From assembly GCA_037200975.1 (NCBI GenBank), contig JBBCGI010000001.1, forward strand, positions 682,001 through 746,000: a DNA stretch of 64,000 nucleotides. The letters run 5' to 3'. The notes below the pieces were generated by a model. The model was not told the DNA's origin and searched no databases. It was given only the letters and a program-made list of their open reading frames with translations. The translations under genes were made by a program, and so were the position numbers. The stretch comes from Pseudomonadota bacterium. Lineage in GTDB: Bacteria; Pseudomonadota; Gammaproteobacteria; Steroidobacterales; Steroidobacteraceae. Shown piece after piece: positions 49,501 to 58,631 of this stretch (the first letter of the stretch is position 1; each line of letters begins with the position of its first letter).

Positions 49501-50434
49501 TGGCGGAAACTCCTGCAGAGCCGATAGCGCGGCGCACAAGGGCGACGAACTGATCGACGCCGTATTCTACCTTCGCCCAGCGATAAGCTTGAGCCACCTC
49601 GGCGCGCAGGGCAGTGGCGTCTATACGCGTGAACGAGTCCATGCAGACGCCGAGATCGAGCACATCGAGCGCGTGCCCCGGCATGTCGGCCGCGAGATAG
49701 AGCGCGATTCCGCGCGCCAGCATTTCCTCGAGCGCGGTGTGCGTCGCGCGCAACCGCGCCGCCGCTTCATTCCAACGATTCGCGCCCGGCACATAAATGG
49801 CCTTGCCCCACAGCGGCTCACCGCGATGGTAGAGGCCGCGCGCATTTGCCGGCCGCAAGTAGTCGAATTCGATGTCGGCCAGCACGTAGCCGTTAGCCCG
49901 CATCAGCGGATCGATGTCGCTCAGCCATCCCTGACCTTGCCAGACGTGGGCGGTTTCGAATTCCACCTTGATCAGCTTGATGAGGCCCTCGCGCAACAAT
50001 CGCTCGGCGCCCTGCAAGGCCTGTAGATCGTGTCCTTCGATATTGACGTCCATGGCATCCACTTCACCGAAACGTCCTGCGAAAAACTCATCGAGCGTCG
50101 TGCATTGCACTTCGATGGTCCGCGCCGTCAGTAGTGAGTGCATGGCGAATCGCTGCACGAAGTCGCCGAGGGGTACGTGGAACGACGAGCCGCGCTCGTC
50201 GCGCGCTACGTAAAAAAGCGCGTGACCGATGCGGTTGGAGATGCAAAGCAATGCGCCGCCCTGCTCACCGACCGGCTCGAAGTCGAACTTGCGCAGCTGG
50301 GCGGCCGGCAGCAATGACCACGGCAGTTTCAGAGGACCGCCAGAACCCACGTCCGCGAAACCGATGGTGGCGCCGACACGCTCGAAAAGGCGGGCCATGA
50401 GGCGCGCCTTGCGCCGATTGGTGATGTCGAACAT
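49493..50434 (-). CDS. FkbM-family methyltransferase
   Basis: A 313-residue protein of the FkbM (Methyltransf_21) group. The SAM-binding part starts IGFADVGSGGPLKLPW. The diagnostic C-terminal part reads EVDAMDVNIEGHDLQALQGA followed by LIKVEFET, as in FkbM, where MKIDVEGxExxVLxG is usual. Here Asn replaces the usual Asp/Val pair (DVNIEGHD). Such enzymes O-methylate sugars of surface glycans. The ATG at 50434 is preferred, 8 bases after the cytidylyltransferase stop. Confidence 0.78.
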   Translation of the reverse strand: MFDITNRRKARLMARLFERVGATIGFADVGSGGPLKLPWSLLPAAQLRKFDFEPVGEQGGALLCISNRIGHALFYVARDERGSSFHVPLGDFVQRFAMHSLLTARTIEVQCTTLDEFFAGRFGEVDAMDVNIEGHDLQALQGAERLLREGLIKLIKVEFETAHVWQGQGWLSDIDPLMRANGYVLADIEFDYLRPANARGLYHRGEPLWGKAIYVPGANRWNEAAARLRATHTALEEMLARGIALYLAADMPGHALDVLDLGVCMDSFTRIDATALRAEVAQAYRWAKVEYGVDQFVALVRRAIGSAGVSANA

Positions 50435-50442
50435 TCGTGTGC

Positions 50443-51189
50443 TCAGATTGCCTCGGTCACGCCGTGTTTGCGCAACCAGTGTTCGACCATCGGCACCTGC
50501 CATTCGTAGTCGATGTCGCAACCACCCCAGGAGACGATCGGGTGGATGCGCTGTCCCATCCACTTCTGCGGCAACATGCCGTCATCGAGATTGTCGAGGC
50601 AGCGCGACCGCACCACCGAGATGCCCATGTCGGCGAAATACACGCTGCCCTGCGAATCGCGATCGCAGTTGAGCGTCTTCGGATCGCCAAAGGTGTCGAA
50701 GGGCACAAAAGGATGCAGGCAGCCGTCCGGACCAACCTTGCGTGCGCGCAACGGGCTCCACATGTTGTATTCCGATACGGTTACCGCCGAATCCAGTGTC
50801 GCATCGGCGCGCAGCGCAACGATGCCGGCGTCAATCTGGTCCGCGGTCAGCGTCGCCGCATTCGCGAACAGCAGCACGATGAGATCGAGATTCTTGCCCT
50901 CGCGGGCGAGCCGTTGCTTGATCTCTTGGTAGCCATGCACGAAAACGTGTTCGCCCAGCGCAGCTTTTGTGGCCAGATCCTTCGGCCGCTCGATCAACTC
51001 GGCACCATACTGCTGGCCGATGGCCATAATTTCGGGCGAGTCGGTGGACACGTACAGTCTGTCGACGTATTTCGAAGCGCGCGCTGCCATGAGCGGATAG
51101 GCGGCCAGAGGTCGACCAAGGATGGGATAGAAATTTTTGTTCGGAAAACCGGTGCTGCCGGCACGACCGATCATCAAGGCGGCAATCAA
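50443..51189 (-). CDS. Acylneuraminate cytidylyltransferase-like (CMP-sugar synthetase) protein
   Basis: A 248-residue nucleotidyltransferase. The N-terminus IAALMIGRAGSTGFPNKNFY corresponds to the IIPARGGSKGIPRKN loop of NeuA/KdsB-type enzymes. RPLAAYPLMAARASKYVDR and VSTDSPEIMAIGQQYGAEL follow the family pattern. These enzymes activate an acidic sugar or related acid as its CMP derivative. No sialic, legionaminic or pseudaminic acid synthase (NeuB type) is in the window, so the substrate is open. The start is most likely a TTG at 51189: GGAGG lies 8 bases upstream and the protein then begins like NeuA. A GTG at 51249 would add 20 residues. Confidence 0.78.
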   Translation of the reverse strand: MIAALMIGRAGSTGFPNKNFYPILGRPLAAYPLMAARASKYVDRLYVSTDSPEIMAIGQQYGAELIERPKDLATKAALGEHVFVHGYQEIKQRLAREGKNLDLIVLLFANAATLTADQIDAGIVALRADATLDSAVTVSEYNMWSPLRARKVGPDGCLHPFVPFDTFGDPKTLNCDRDSQGSVYFADMGISVVRSRCLDNLDDGMLPQKWMGQRIHPIVSWGGCDIDYEWQVPMVEHWLRKHGVTEAI

Positions 51190-51253
51190 GGTTTTTTCCT
51201 CCAGGCCAAGAATGCTGACGGACAGCGCGCCCCAGACACCGTGCGACACTCGC

Positions 51254-52147
51254 TCACCGTCCCGCCCCGCCCGTTCTGAGTGATTCGTTGCGCACGTCGT
51301 CGATCAACTGAAGAAGTCCCTGACCGAAGTCGACGTGAAGAGCCGGCGAATAGCGTCGCCCCGGCTTTGGTAGATAGGCATACGGCGTGCGCACGTAATG
51401 GCCGGCGTATTTCTCGTCGCGGAAGTCGACGCCGTCGGCTACGCCCATGATCTCTGCCAGCATTTTAAGCAGATCGAGCATGCGCATGGGTTGATGACCG
51501 GTGAGCACCACGCTCTCGTTGCGGAATTCGTCGCTCAGAGCGACTACACTTGCGCGCGCCGCGTCCTCCACGTGGATGTACTCCCGCACCGATTCGGAAT
51601 CGCCTGCGTAACTGATTTTTCCTTGCTCCAAAGCTCTTCGAACGATGATGTAAAGCCCATTGGTGGCGTCGGCACGCGGACCGTACAGCGAACCGTAACG
51701 CAGGATGGTGAAGTCGAGACCAAACGCGCGCTGGTATTCCTCGACATAGTTTTCCGCGGCCTGCTTGCTGACGCGATAAAAACCGCCTTCTCGGCTGTAG
51801 ACGTACACCGTGCTTGCGTACAGAAAACGGCGCACGCCGGCCTGACGGGCGGCCTCGAGCACATTGACCGCACCCAGCACGTTGACCTGCGCGGTCTGCA
51901 CCGGCTTGTCGAGAGCTTCGTTGAGATCGGCGAGCGCCGCAAAGTGATAGACCACCTCACAGCCTATCAGCGCGGAGTCGAGCGAGGCCCGATCCAGAAT
52001 GTCGCCGACAAACATCTGCTGGCCGTCACGCAGCCAGCGCGACGGATTGCGGTCGAACACGCGCACGGTATACCCAGCCGTTTGCAGCTGGTCCGCGACA
52101 TGCGAACCGAGGAAGCCACCGCCGCCAATGACGCAGGCCGTCTTCAC
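51254..52147 (-). CDS. NAD-dependent sugar epimerase/dehydratase
   Basis: A 297-residue SDR. It has ACVIGGGGFLGSHVADQL, VYHFAALADLNEALDKP, and the active site FLYASTVYVYSREGGFYRVSKQAAE read in parts (Ser-Thr-Val then Tyr-x-x-x-Lys). LRYGSLYGPRAD and REYIHVEDAARASV follow. The GTG at 52147 is chosen because it lies 1 base after the upstream stop and starts right before the first strand. An ATG at 52210 would overlap the upstream gene by 62 bases. Epimerase or reductase for the acid activated by the next gene is a reasonable guess. Confidence 0.83.
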   Translation of the reverse strand: MKTACVIGGGGFLGSHVADQLQTAGYTVRVFDRNPSRWLRDGQQMFVGDILDRASLDSALIGCEVVYHFAALADLNEALDKPVQTAQVNVLGAVNVLEAARQAGVRRFLYASTVYVYSREGGFYRVSKQAAENYVEEYQRAFGLDFTILRYGSLYGPRADATNGLYIIVRRALEQGKISYAGDSESVREYIHVEDAARASVVALSDEFRNESVVLTGHQPMRMLDLLKMLAEIMGVADGVDFRDEKYAGHYVRTPYAYLPKPGRRYSPALHVDFGQGLLQLIDDVRNESLRTGGAGR

Positions 52148-52148
52148 C

Positions 52149-53132
52149 TCAAAGTCCCGCCCGCTGAACTTCGTATTCTTCCCGCGGCACTGGTGATTGT
52201 TGAGAGCCATTCCTGAGGAAGCGGACCGCTTCTTCTGTGGCCTCGATCTCCATACGAGTTCGGCAGTCCACCGACATTGAGCCCATGTGAGCGGTCAGCA
52301 AGCAGCGTTCGATGCCACACAGTTCACCGGAATACGGCTCGTGCTCGAACACGTCGATGGCCGCTCCACCCAGATGGCCCGACGCCATGACCGAAGCCAG
52401 ATCCGCTTCATTGACGATACCGCCGCGCGCGCAATTGATGAGCATTGCGTCTGGTTTCATCATCATGAGCTGCTCGCGGCCGATCATGTTCTTGGTATGA
52501 GGGGTGAGTGGTACGTGCAGGCTGATCAAGTCCGCCTGCCGGTATATCTCTTCCTTGCCTACCCACTCTATCTTCAAGTTCGGATCGAACTTGAGTTGCG
52601 GATTGATGTCGTTGGCGAGCACGCGCGGCATGCCGAAACCGGGAATGCGTCGCAAGACGCGCGCGCCAATCCTGCCCACGCCGATGATGCCGACCGTCAC
52701 CTCGGCAATGCGGCGGCCGAAGATGCGCTGCCACTTGCCAGAATGCAGTTGCAGGTTTGCGATGTGCACACCGCGCAGCAGCGAAAGCATGAGCGCAATA
52801 GTGAGCTCCGCCACGGCGGGCGCTGGAGCATCCGGCGTGTAAGAGACCCGGATGCCGCGCCGTTCGGCTTCAAGCAAGTCGACGCTATCGAGGCCGATGC
52901 CGACACGCGAGATCAGCTTAAGCCTGTTCGCGCGCGCCATTACGGTCTTGGTGATAGGCTCAGTGCCGGCGATCAGTGCGTCGAAGTCGCCGACCATCTC
53001 CGCCAGCTCCTCTTCCTTGAGGCGCCGACCAAGAGGATTGATGAGGTATTCGATGCCTGCGGACTCGAGCTGCTCGATGGGCAACCGATTGCGATCACCG
53101 AAGGGTACGGTCGTGATTAGTACTCTGGGCAC
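52149..53132 (-). CDS. D-2-hydroxyacid dehydrogenase (SerA/phosphoglycerate dehydrogenase-like)
   Basis: A 327-residue NAD-dependent dehydrogenase. It has the cofactor motif GIIGVGRIGARV, the catalytic Arg in INCARGGIVNEADL, the Glu in DVFEHEPYSG and the His in LLTAHMGSM. All three catalytic residues are present. It lacks the C-terminal ACT domain of longer SerA proteins. In this place, next to a CMP-transferase-like gene, it probably makes or reduces a 2-keto/2-hydroxy acid used as a glycan building block rather than serving serine synthesis; this is inferred from context. It begins 25 bases after the ABC transporter gene. Confidence 0.86.
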   Translation of the reverse strand: MPRVLITTVPFGDRNRLPIEQLESAGIEYLINPLGRRLKEEELAEMVGDFDALIAGTEPITKTVMARANRLKLISRVGIGLDSVDLLEAERRGIRVSYTPDAPAPAVAELTIALMLSLLRGVHIANLQLHSGKWQRIFGRRIAEVTVGIIGVGRIGARVLRRIPGFGMPRVLANDINPQLKFDPNLKIEWVGKEEIYRQADLISLHVPLTPHTKNMIGREQLMMMKPDAMLINCARGGIVNEADLASVMASGHLGGAAIDVFEHEPYSGELCGIERCLLTAHMGSMSVDCRTRMEIEATEEAVRFLRNGSQQSPVPREEYEVQRAGL

Positions 53133-53157
53133 TTTGACGGCATCTCCTGTCTGAATG

Positions 53158-54951
53158 TCATCCCGTCAGCGGGTTGTCGGCATCGCGCAGCGTCGCATTA
53201 TCACGCGGTATCAGCTCATCCGGAATGCCCTTTTGCATTACGCGACCACCTTCCAGGCGATACAGAAAATCACATTCAGCGACTGTAGTGAGGCGGTGCG
53301 CAACGATAATCACGGTCTTCGCACCATGGAGGGCCCGCACTGCGCTCATGACCTCGCGTTCAGTCGCCGTGTCGAGTGCGCTGGTGGCTTCGTCGAGGAC
53401 CAGTACCGTCGGGTCGTGGTACAGCGCGCGCGCGATGCCGATGCGCTGCAGCTGACCGCCGGACAGGCGCACGCCGCGTTCCCCGACCATGGTATCCAGA
53501 CCCGTGGGTAGTGTGGCGACGAAGCCGTCGAGCTGCGCGGCCCGGAGCGCGCGTTGCAACATCCCTTCGTCGATTTCCGCGTCGGGTATCCCGAAGGCAA
53601 CATTCCGGCGCAGCGTGTCATCGGTAAGGAAAATCTGCTGGGGCACGTAGCCAATTCGTGACTGCCACGAACGCAGGTTCTCGCCAATGTCCACGCCGTC
53701 GATGCGCACCGAGCCGCCCTGCGGACGCAGCAGGCCAAGGATGACGTCGACTAGAGTGCTTTTGCCCGAACCACTCCCGCCGACCAATCCGATCGACTGA
53801 CCGCTGTGCAAAGTGAGCGAGATGTCGCGCAGCGCCGGCGAGTCGGTGCCTGGATAGGTGAAACTTGCATCCTGGACGGAAAGCGTGCGCTCGAAGGTAA
53901 GCGGCTGCACGCCGGACGATTTTTCGGCACTGGCCAGAGTCTCCATCTCGAGCGCCAATGAATTGATAGCCGGCTTTGCGTGCCGCATGATCTGGATGGA
54001 ATTCATGATGCGGTTCGCGGAAGGCATCACCCGGAATGCCGCCGCACCAAACAAGCCTATCGTCGGCACCAATGAAGCGAGAGGTCGGCCCTCCGACAGC
54101 AGCATGATGACAAGCACAGCGAGCGCCGCGACGGCGATGATCTCGAGCATGAGCCTCGGCAATTCTTGCAAAGTGTTTTGACGCGTGGAAATGCGCGCGT
54201 ATCCGAGGGCCTGTTCGCGATAGCGGCGAATGAACTCGTCTTCGCGCCCCAACAGCAATAACTCCTTCACTCCCCCCAGACCTTCCTGCAGGTACTGGAG
54301 GCGCATGCGCTCGAATTTCTGCCGCATCTCGCCCCAGCGCAACATCCGTTTTCGTGTGACGAAGTAAAAACCTCCGCCGATGACCAGCAGCGTGGATATC
54401 GACAAAGCCGCGCCGAACGGCTCGATGTACAGCAAGAGTGACAGGATGCCGATGATAACCAGCAGCTCAGAGAAAAAACGCAGCGCTTCGTAAAGGCCGT
54501 AGTGCATAAGGAAGTACACCTCCCCAAGCGCATTGCGAATTAGCTCCGCGGAGTTGCGCTGCATGTGGAAGGTATACGGCTGGCGCAGGTAGCCGGTGAA
54601 CACGCGCAGCGACATGTCGGCCTGCATGCCGAACACGAAATGCAGATTCTTGTACGCGAGGAACGCCAAAAACACGCCCTTGAATACATAGATCAGCACC
54701 AGCGCTGCAAGGCCACCGACAACCAATTGCTCTGGAGTCAGTGGGCCGAGTTTGCCCAGCAAATGAGCCAAGGCGGGAAACTGCGCTTGCAAGTCCGAGC
54801 GCACCATGAACGCCAGCGCAGGGATAACCAGGCCGACCGAACAGGTTTCCAGGATGGCGCCGAAGAACATAAGGAACAGCAGACCGATGGCCTCGCGACG
54901 TTCCGACGCGGTCATCAATCGCCAGAGTTTCTTAGCGATTTCGGAGCCCAT
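53158..54951 (-). CDS. ABC exporter/flippase of the PglK/MsbA type
   Basis: A 597-residue fused transporter. The N-terminal membrane domain has about six helices (LFLMFFGAILETCSVGLVIPA resembles the start of PglK-type proteins). The ATPase domain has Walker A GGSGSGKST, Q-loop YVPQQIFL, signature LSGGQLQRIGIARAL, Walker B VLVLDEATSALD and the H-loop His in VAHRLTT. PglK flips lipid-linked oligosaccharides across the inner membrane. No Wzx-type flippase is seen in the locus, so this protein is the best candidate to move the lipid-linked repeat unit. It lies directly after wzz and before the sugar genes. Confidence 0.9.
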   Translation of the reverse strand: MGSEIAKKLWRLMTASERREAIGLLFLMFFGAILETCSVGLVIPALAFMVRSDLQAQFPALAHLLGKLGPLTPEQLVVGGLAALVLIYVFKGVFLAFLAYKNLHFVFGMQADMSLRVFTGYLRQPYTFHMQRNSAELIRNALGEVYFLMHYGLYEALRFFSELLVIIGILSLLLYIEPFGAALSISTLLVIGGGFYFVTRKRMLRWGEMRQKFERMRLQYLQEGLGGVKELLLLGREDEFIRRYREQALGYARISTRQNTLQELPRLMLEIIAVAALAVLVIMLLSEGRPLASLVPTIGLFGAAAFRVMPSANRIMNSIQIMRHAKPAINSLALEMETLASAEKSSGVQPLTFERTLSVQDASFTYPGTDSPALRDISLTLHSGQSIGLVGGSGSGKSTLVDVILGLLRPQGGSVRIDGVDIGENLRSWQSRIGYVPQQIFLTDDTLRRNVAFGIPDAEIDEGMLQRALRAAQLDGFVATLPTGLDTMVGERGVRLSGGQLQRIGIARALYHDPTVLVLDEATSALDTATEREVMSAVRALHGAKTVIIVAHRLTTVAECDFLYRLEGGRVMQKGIPDELIPRDNATLRDADNPLTG

Positions 54952-54963
54952 AGCGGACGAGGA

Positions 54964-55818
54964 TCAGACTTTCGGCCGGGCGGCGCGCCGGACGAACACA
55001 AAAATGGAGCCGATGATCCCGCCGAAGATGAGACCGCCGAGCACGAGGAGCGCTCGCTTCGGACTCACGCGGATTTCGGGGACGCGCGCGCGGTCGACAA
55101 CGGCGAAGGCGTATTCCTCACGGCCGCTCGCCAACATACTGTTCTTGGTTTCATTCTCGATGAGGTTGAACATCACCCGCTGCACTTCGATGGAGTTGGT
55201 CTTAGTCAACTGCTCGTTTAGATAGGCAATGTTGCGTGTAGCCTCCTCCAGAGCACGCCTGCGGATTATCTCGTTCGCGAGGGCCACGTAGGCATTGGCC
55301 CAATCCGCTGCTACCTCGGCATCACGCCAGTCGATAGTCACCAGCACCAAGCCCGCACGGTTGTCTTCGCGGATGGTTACCACTGACTTACGAAAGCGCT
55401 CCACCGCGCGCCAAAGCGTCCGCTGATCCGCGTTCTCGAGGATGACATCCACCAACTTCCTTCGCGCGATGAATTCTTCGGCCAGTGCGCGCGACTTCAG
55501 GACTGCGCGCGCGTCGCGCATCTTGTGGTCGCCGCCGCTGACATTTATTCCAGCCAGGCTTGCAAGCCCGCCGAACTGGTTCATCAGCGAAGCGGCAGCA
55601 CCCATGCTGCCGTCGGGCGCGTCGGTCAACGATGTCTCCGCGCGAAACTCCGGCCTCGCGGTGAACGCATAAATCGCCGCCAGAACGCCGAACGTCAGCG
55701 ACACGCACCCGATGAGAATGCGATGCGCCCAAATCATGCGGATCAGGATGAGCAGGTCAATTTCGCCGCCTACATCCGAGACAGCGGGTTTCTCTTGTTC
55801 AGTCGGGTTCAACTTCAC
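54964..55818 (-). CDS. wzz: Wzz-type polysaccharide chain-length determinant
   Basis: A 284-residue inner-membrane protein with one helix near each end (HRILIGCVSLTFGVLAAIYAF and ALLVLGGLIFGGIIGSIFVFV) and a helical periplasmic middle. The N-terminal EIDLLILIRMIWAHR and the Pro-containing PEIRVSPKRALLVL before helix two are typical of the Wzz/chain-length family. No tyrosine kinase domain follows, so this is not a Wzc fusion. It would set polymer length together with Wzy. The GTG at 55818 starts 5 bases after the SLBB gene's stop. Confidence 0.87.
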   Translation of the reverse strand: MKLNPTEQEKPAVSDVGGEIDLLILIRMIWAHRILIGCVSLTFGVLAAIYAFTARPEFRAETSLTDAPDGSMGAAASLMNQFGGLASLAGINVSGGDHKMRDARAVLKSRALAEEFIARRKLVDVILENADQRTLWRAVERFRKSVVTIREDNRAGLVLVTIDWRDAEVAADWANAYVALANEIIRRRALEEATRNIAYLNEQLTKTNSIEVQRVMFNLIENETKNSMLASGREEYAFAVVDRARVPEIRVSPKRALLVLGGLIFGGIIGSIFVFVRRAARPKV

Positions 55819-55823
55819 GCCAC

Positions 55824-58631
55824 TCAGAACGAATTCACGGCCGCTGCCGAGATCGCAAGGTTGTAGAGAATCTGCGTAACCGCCTGCCATAGCGGCAGCG
55901 CCGGCATCCGTTCAGTATCGAGGGGCACCACCACGGTGTCGCCGGGCTTCATCGCAACCTGCGAACTGCGGCGGAACCAGCCTGAACTCTCGCTCGAGAC
56001 GACACTGCCGTTGGCGCGAACCACATAGATTCGTCCACGGTCAGCCTTGCGGGTCAGCCCGCCGGACAGACCGATGTAGTCGTCGCGGCTCAGATTGTCG
56101 CGATAGAAGTGCGACGTGTTAGTCTGCACCTCGCCGATCACGGTCACTTCCTGCTTCTGCTTCGGAACGATCAGTCGATCGCCTTCCCGCATGACCACGT
56201 CGATCGTTGAACCCGTCGGCGCAGCCAGGACCGCGTCGAGATCGATGACTAGCCGGCCCACGGATTTCGTGGTTTTCAGTTGATTGAGCAGCGACTGACC
56301 AACTGCTAACGCCTGGCCAGCCTGGCCCTGATTCGCGGCTGCCGCCTGCAGAGCAGTTGCGGCCAAGTCACTTTGCAGACGTTCAGCCAGCTTGTCGACC
56401 TGTTGCTGCTCGCGTTCCAGCAATTCAACGCGCGTAAAGACTGTGCCCTCGGTGAATGCAAGGGAAGTGAGGCCGCCAGCGCGACTGACTACCGAGCGCA
56501 GTGTTTCGCCGCGCTGTATGGGATAGATGCCCGGAAAGCGCACTTCGCCAAGCAGCGTCACCTTCTCCTGTTCGCTCCACTCGGGAATTTCCTTGACGTT
56601 GAGGAAATCGAAGGGCTGCAGCAACAGGTCTGCGCTGGCGTCGCCCGCGAGGATCGCGCCGAGATCGACCTCGACCAGCTGCGTCTTGCGCACTTCACCT
56701 TCTAGGCGGTAACGCGTGAGTTCCGCCTTGCTGCCATACGCCGCATCCTGCAAGCCCCCACCCGCACGTATCAGGTCACTGACGCGCATCTGTGGTTCGA
56801 GTGGATAGTCGCCGCGCGCCTTGATGCGGCCGTCGACGCGAACGATTTCGCTCGGCTGATCGATGCGTGCCTGGCGTCGCGCCTCGTCGAGCAGTGGCGT
56901 GATCATTTCGCGGCGACCCGATTCCAGGTCGAACACAATGACGCGGTCTCGAGGCATGAGCACGATGTTCTTGGGGGAGGACGGCGTGCGCAACGCCGCG
57001 GCCAGATCCGCCGACAGCATGACGATGCGGCGGTCCGGCGGAAGCTCGCGGCGAATGAGGATGTAATTCAGGTCGGCATTGGGCTTGAGCGCATCGACGG
57101 TGCCAATGACTTCCGTGAGCCGCAATCCTTCGTGCCAAGCCAAGGGGCCCGGCTGGAACACGTGGCCCTCGAGAGTCACACCCTGGTCGAGGGTCGGCCG
57201 CAGGCGCAACACGCGCAACGAATCGCCCCGACGCACGAGCTCGCCGCGACCGCTCGCCACGTCAAGGGGCACGTCGAGCACCATGCGAGCGCGCTGGTCA
57301 TCGATGCGTACCAGCGCAACACGGCTGGTATCGGCTTCGCTGGTAGGTCCGCCCGCCAGCTGCACGATGTCGGCCACGCTGGTTTCGCCCTTGATCTCGT
57401 AAATCGCCGGACGATTGACTTCGCCATCGACCGCGACCGTCGCCACCACCGGCGGGATGAAAATGACGTCGCCCGGCAACAGCTTTGCGTCGTTGTTCGT
57501 GTCGCCACGCAGCAGCAGGTCGTACAAGTCGAGACGGCGGACCACGGCACCCTGCCGCTTGAGCTGAATGTCACGCAGCGAACCGATCGGCTTGACGCCG
57601 CCCGACGCGTACAGCGCCGAGGTGATGGTCGCCAGGCCGCTGACCGTATAACTGCCCGGACGCGCCGCCTCTCCCATGACGAACACCTGCATCGAGCGCG
57701 TATCGCCCATGCTTACGCTCGCGCGCACTCCGATCATCTGTCGCGAAACGCGCTGTTCGATATCGGCCGACACGGCGCCAAAAGTTCGGCCGCCAACGGC
57801 GATCGGCCCGATCTCCGGAAAACCAATCCGGCCGTCCCGCCCTACCGTGAGCCGCAGGTTGCGGTTCTGGGCACCGAACAACTGCACGTTCAACTGATCT
57901 CCCGGACCAACCAGGTAGTCGGATGGCACTGGTATGTCGTTGAACGGAGCGAATGTGGAGGCGGAGTCCTTGAACAGGTCATATCCGAAGGGCTTGAGCC
58001 CCGCGATCCCCGTCTTGCGCACGGGCAGCCGCACCACTTTCACCGTGAGTTTCGACAGCGTCGGGATGGCCATCAAGCGTTGTGTAGCCTGTTGCTCGTC
58101 GAGGCCCGACAACATGACCGGCGCGAAACCCGGCAGACCCAGTGCGCCCGATCCGTCGAGTTGATAGGGATTGCGCGCCCGGATCAGCAATATCAGGTCC
58201 TGCAACTGCGCCCTTTCTTCCGCGTCGAGGACGGGCGCGAGCTCGCCCGGAATGGTCAAGGGCGGGAGGCCTTCTCCCGCGGATTCGACGCGTGGCGGTT
58301 TGTCTTTCTTGAAGTCGATGTCGAGCAGCACCGTATCTTCGGGTTTCAGCGTTTTATCGAGCCCTTGGGTGTCGCCCAGCAGATTGACTCCCGTAAGCCT
58401 CCTGGCGTCGGCGCCATCGCGCGAATTGCGGCTGCGGCCATTGGTCGAACTGGCGGAATCGTCGCCCGTCGCCTTGCCACCGAGGCCGAGCTGTTCTATC
58501 AATGCCTGGCGATCTTCGGGGCTCATGCTGCGCAGGAGCTCGAGCTGCTCGGCGGTGGGCACCTGGGCCGCGGCCGGCATCGCCACGACGAACACCGTCC
58601 ATGCGATCAAACACAACCAACCGCTACGCAT
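55824..58631 (-). CDS. Giant polysaccharide export protein with about six SLBB domains
   Basis: A 935-residue secreted protein. A signal peptide ends near AAAQVP, with no lipobox Cys, unlike the lipoprotein Wza. A low-complexity region (RSRNSRDGADARR) is followed by a Poly_export domain (DYLVGPGDQLNVQLFGAQN). About six SLBB domains come next, each with a G-x-V-x-x-P-G-x-Y-type start (VMGEAARPGSYTVSG, VDGEVNRPAIYEI, LEGHVFQPGPLAW, VDGRIKARGDYPL, LLGEVRFPGIYPI, VIGEVQTNTSHFY). Wza has about 380 residues, so this is far longer, like the large SLBB proteins of some exopolysaccharide loci. It probably forms or caps the outer-membrane channel. An AAGGA box precedes the ATG, which overlaps the Wzi-like stop by one base. 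Confidence 0.9.
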   Translation of the reverse strand: MRSGWLCLIAWTVFVVAMPAAAQVPTAEQLELLRSMSPEDRQALIEQLGLGGKATGDDSASSTNGRSRNSRDGADARRLTGVNLLGDTQGLDKTLKPEDTVLLDIDFKKDKPPRVESAGEGLPPLTIPGELAPVLDAEERAQLQDLILLIRARNPYQLDGSGALGLPGFAPVMLSGLDEQQATQRLMAIPTLSKLTVKVVRLPVRKTGIAGLKPFGYDLFKDSASTFAPFNDIPVPSDYLVGPGDQLNVQLFGAQNRNLRLTVGRDGRIGFPEIGPIAVGGRTFGAVSADIEQRVSRQMIGVRASVSMGDTRSMQVFVMGEAARPGSYTVSGLATITSALYASGGVKPIGSLRDIQLKRQGAVVRRLDLYDLLLRGDTNNDAKLLPGDVIFIPPVVATVAVDGEVNRPAIYEIKGETSVADIVQLAGGPTSEADTSRVALVRIDDQRARMVLDVPLDVASGRGELVRRGDSLRVLRLRPTLDQGVTLEGHVFQPGPLAWHEGLRLTEVIGTVDALKPNADLNYILIRRELPPDRRIVMLSADLAAALRTPSSPKNIVLMPRDRVIVFDLESGRREMITPLLDEARRQARIDQPSEIVRVDGRIKARGDYPLEPQMRVSDLIRAGGGLQDAAYGSKAELTRYRLEGEVRKTQLVEVDLGAILAGDASADLLLQPFDFLNVKEIPEWSEQEKVTLLGEVRFPGIYPIQRGETLRSVVSRAGGLTSLAFTEGTVFTRVELLEREQQQVDKLAERLQSDLAATALQAAAANQGQAGQALAVGQSLLNQLKTTKSVGRLVIDLDAVLAAPTGSTIDVVMREGDRLIVPKQKQEVTVIGEVQTNTSHFYRDNLSRDDYIGLSGGLTRKADRGRIYVVRANGSVVSSESSGWFRRSSQVAMKPGDTVVVPLDTERMPALPLWQAVTQILYNLAISAAAVNSF

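Noticed and set aside
47307-53132. CMP-activated phosphonate pathway (aminotransferase plus cytidylyltransferase as in PntC systems)
   Set aside because: No PEP mutase or phosphonopyruvate decarboxylase is present, and the two genes are separate and 2 kb apart.
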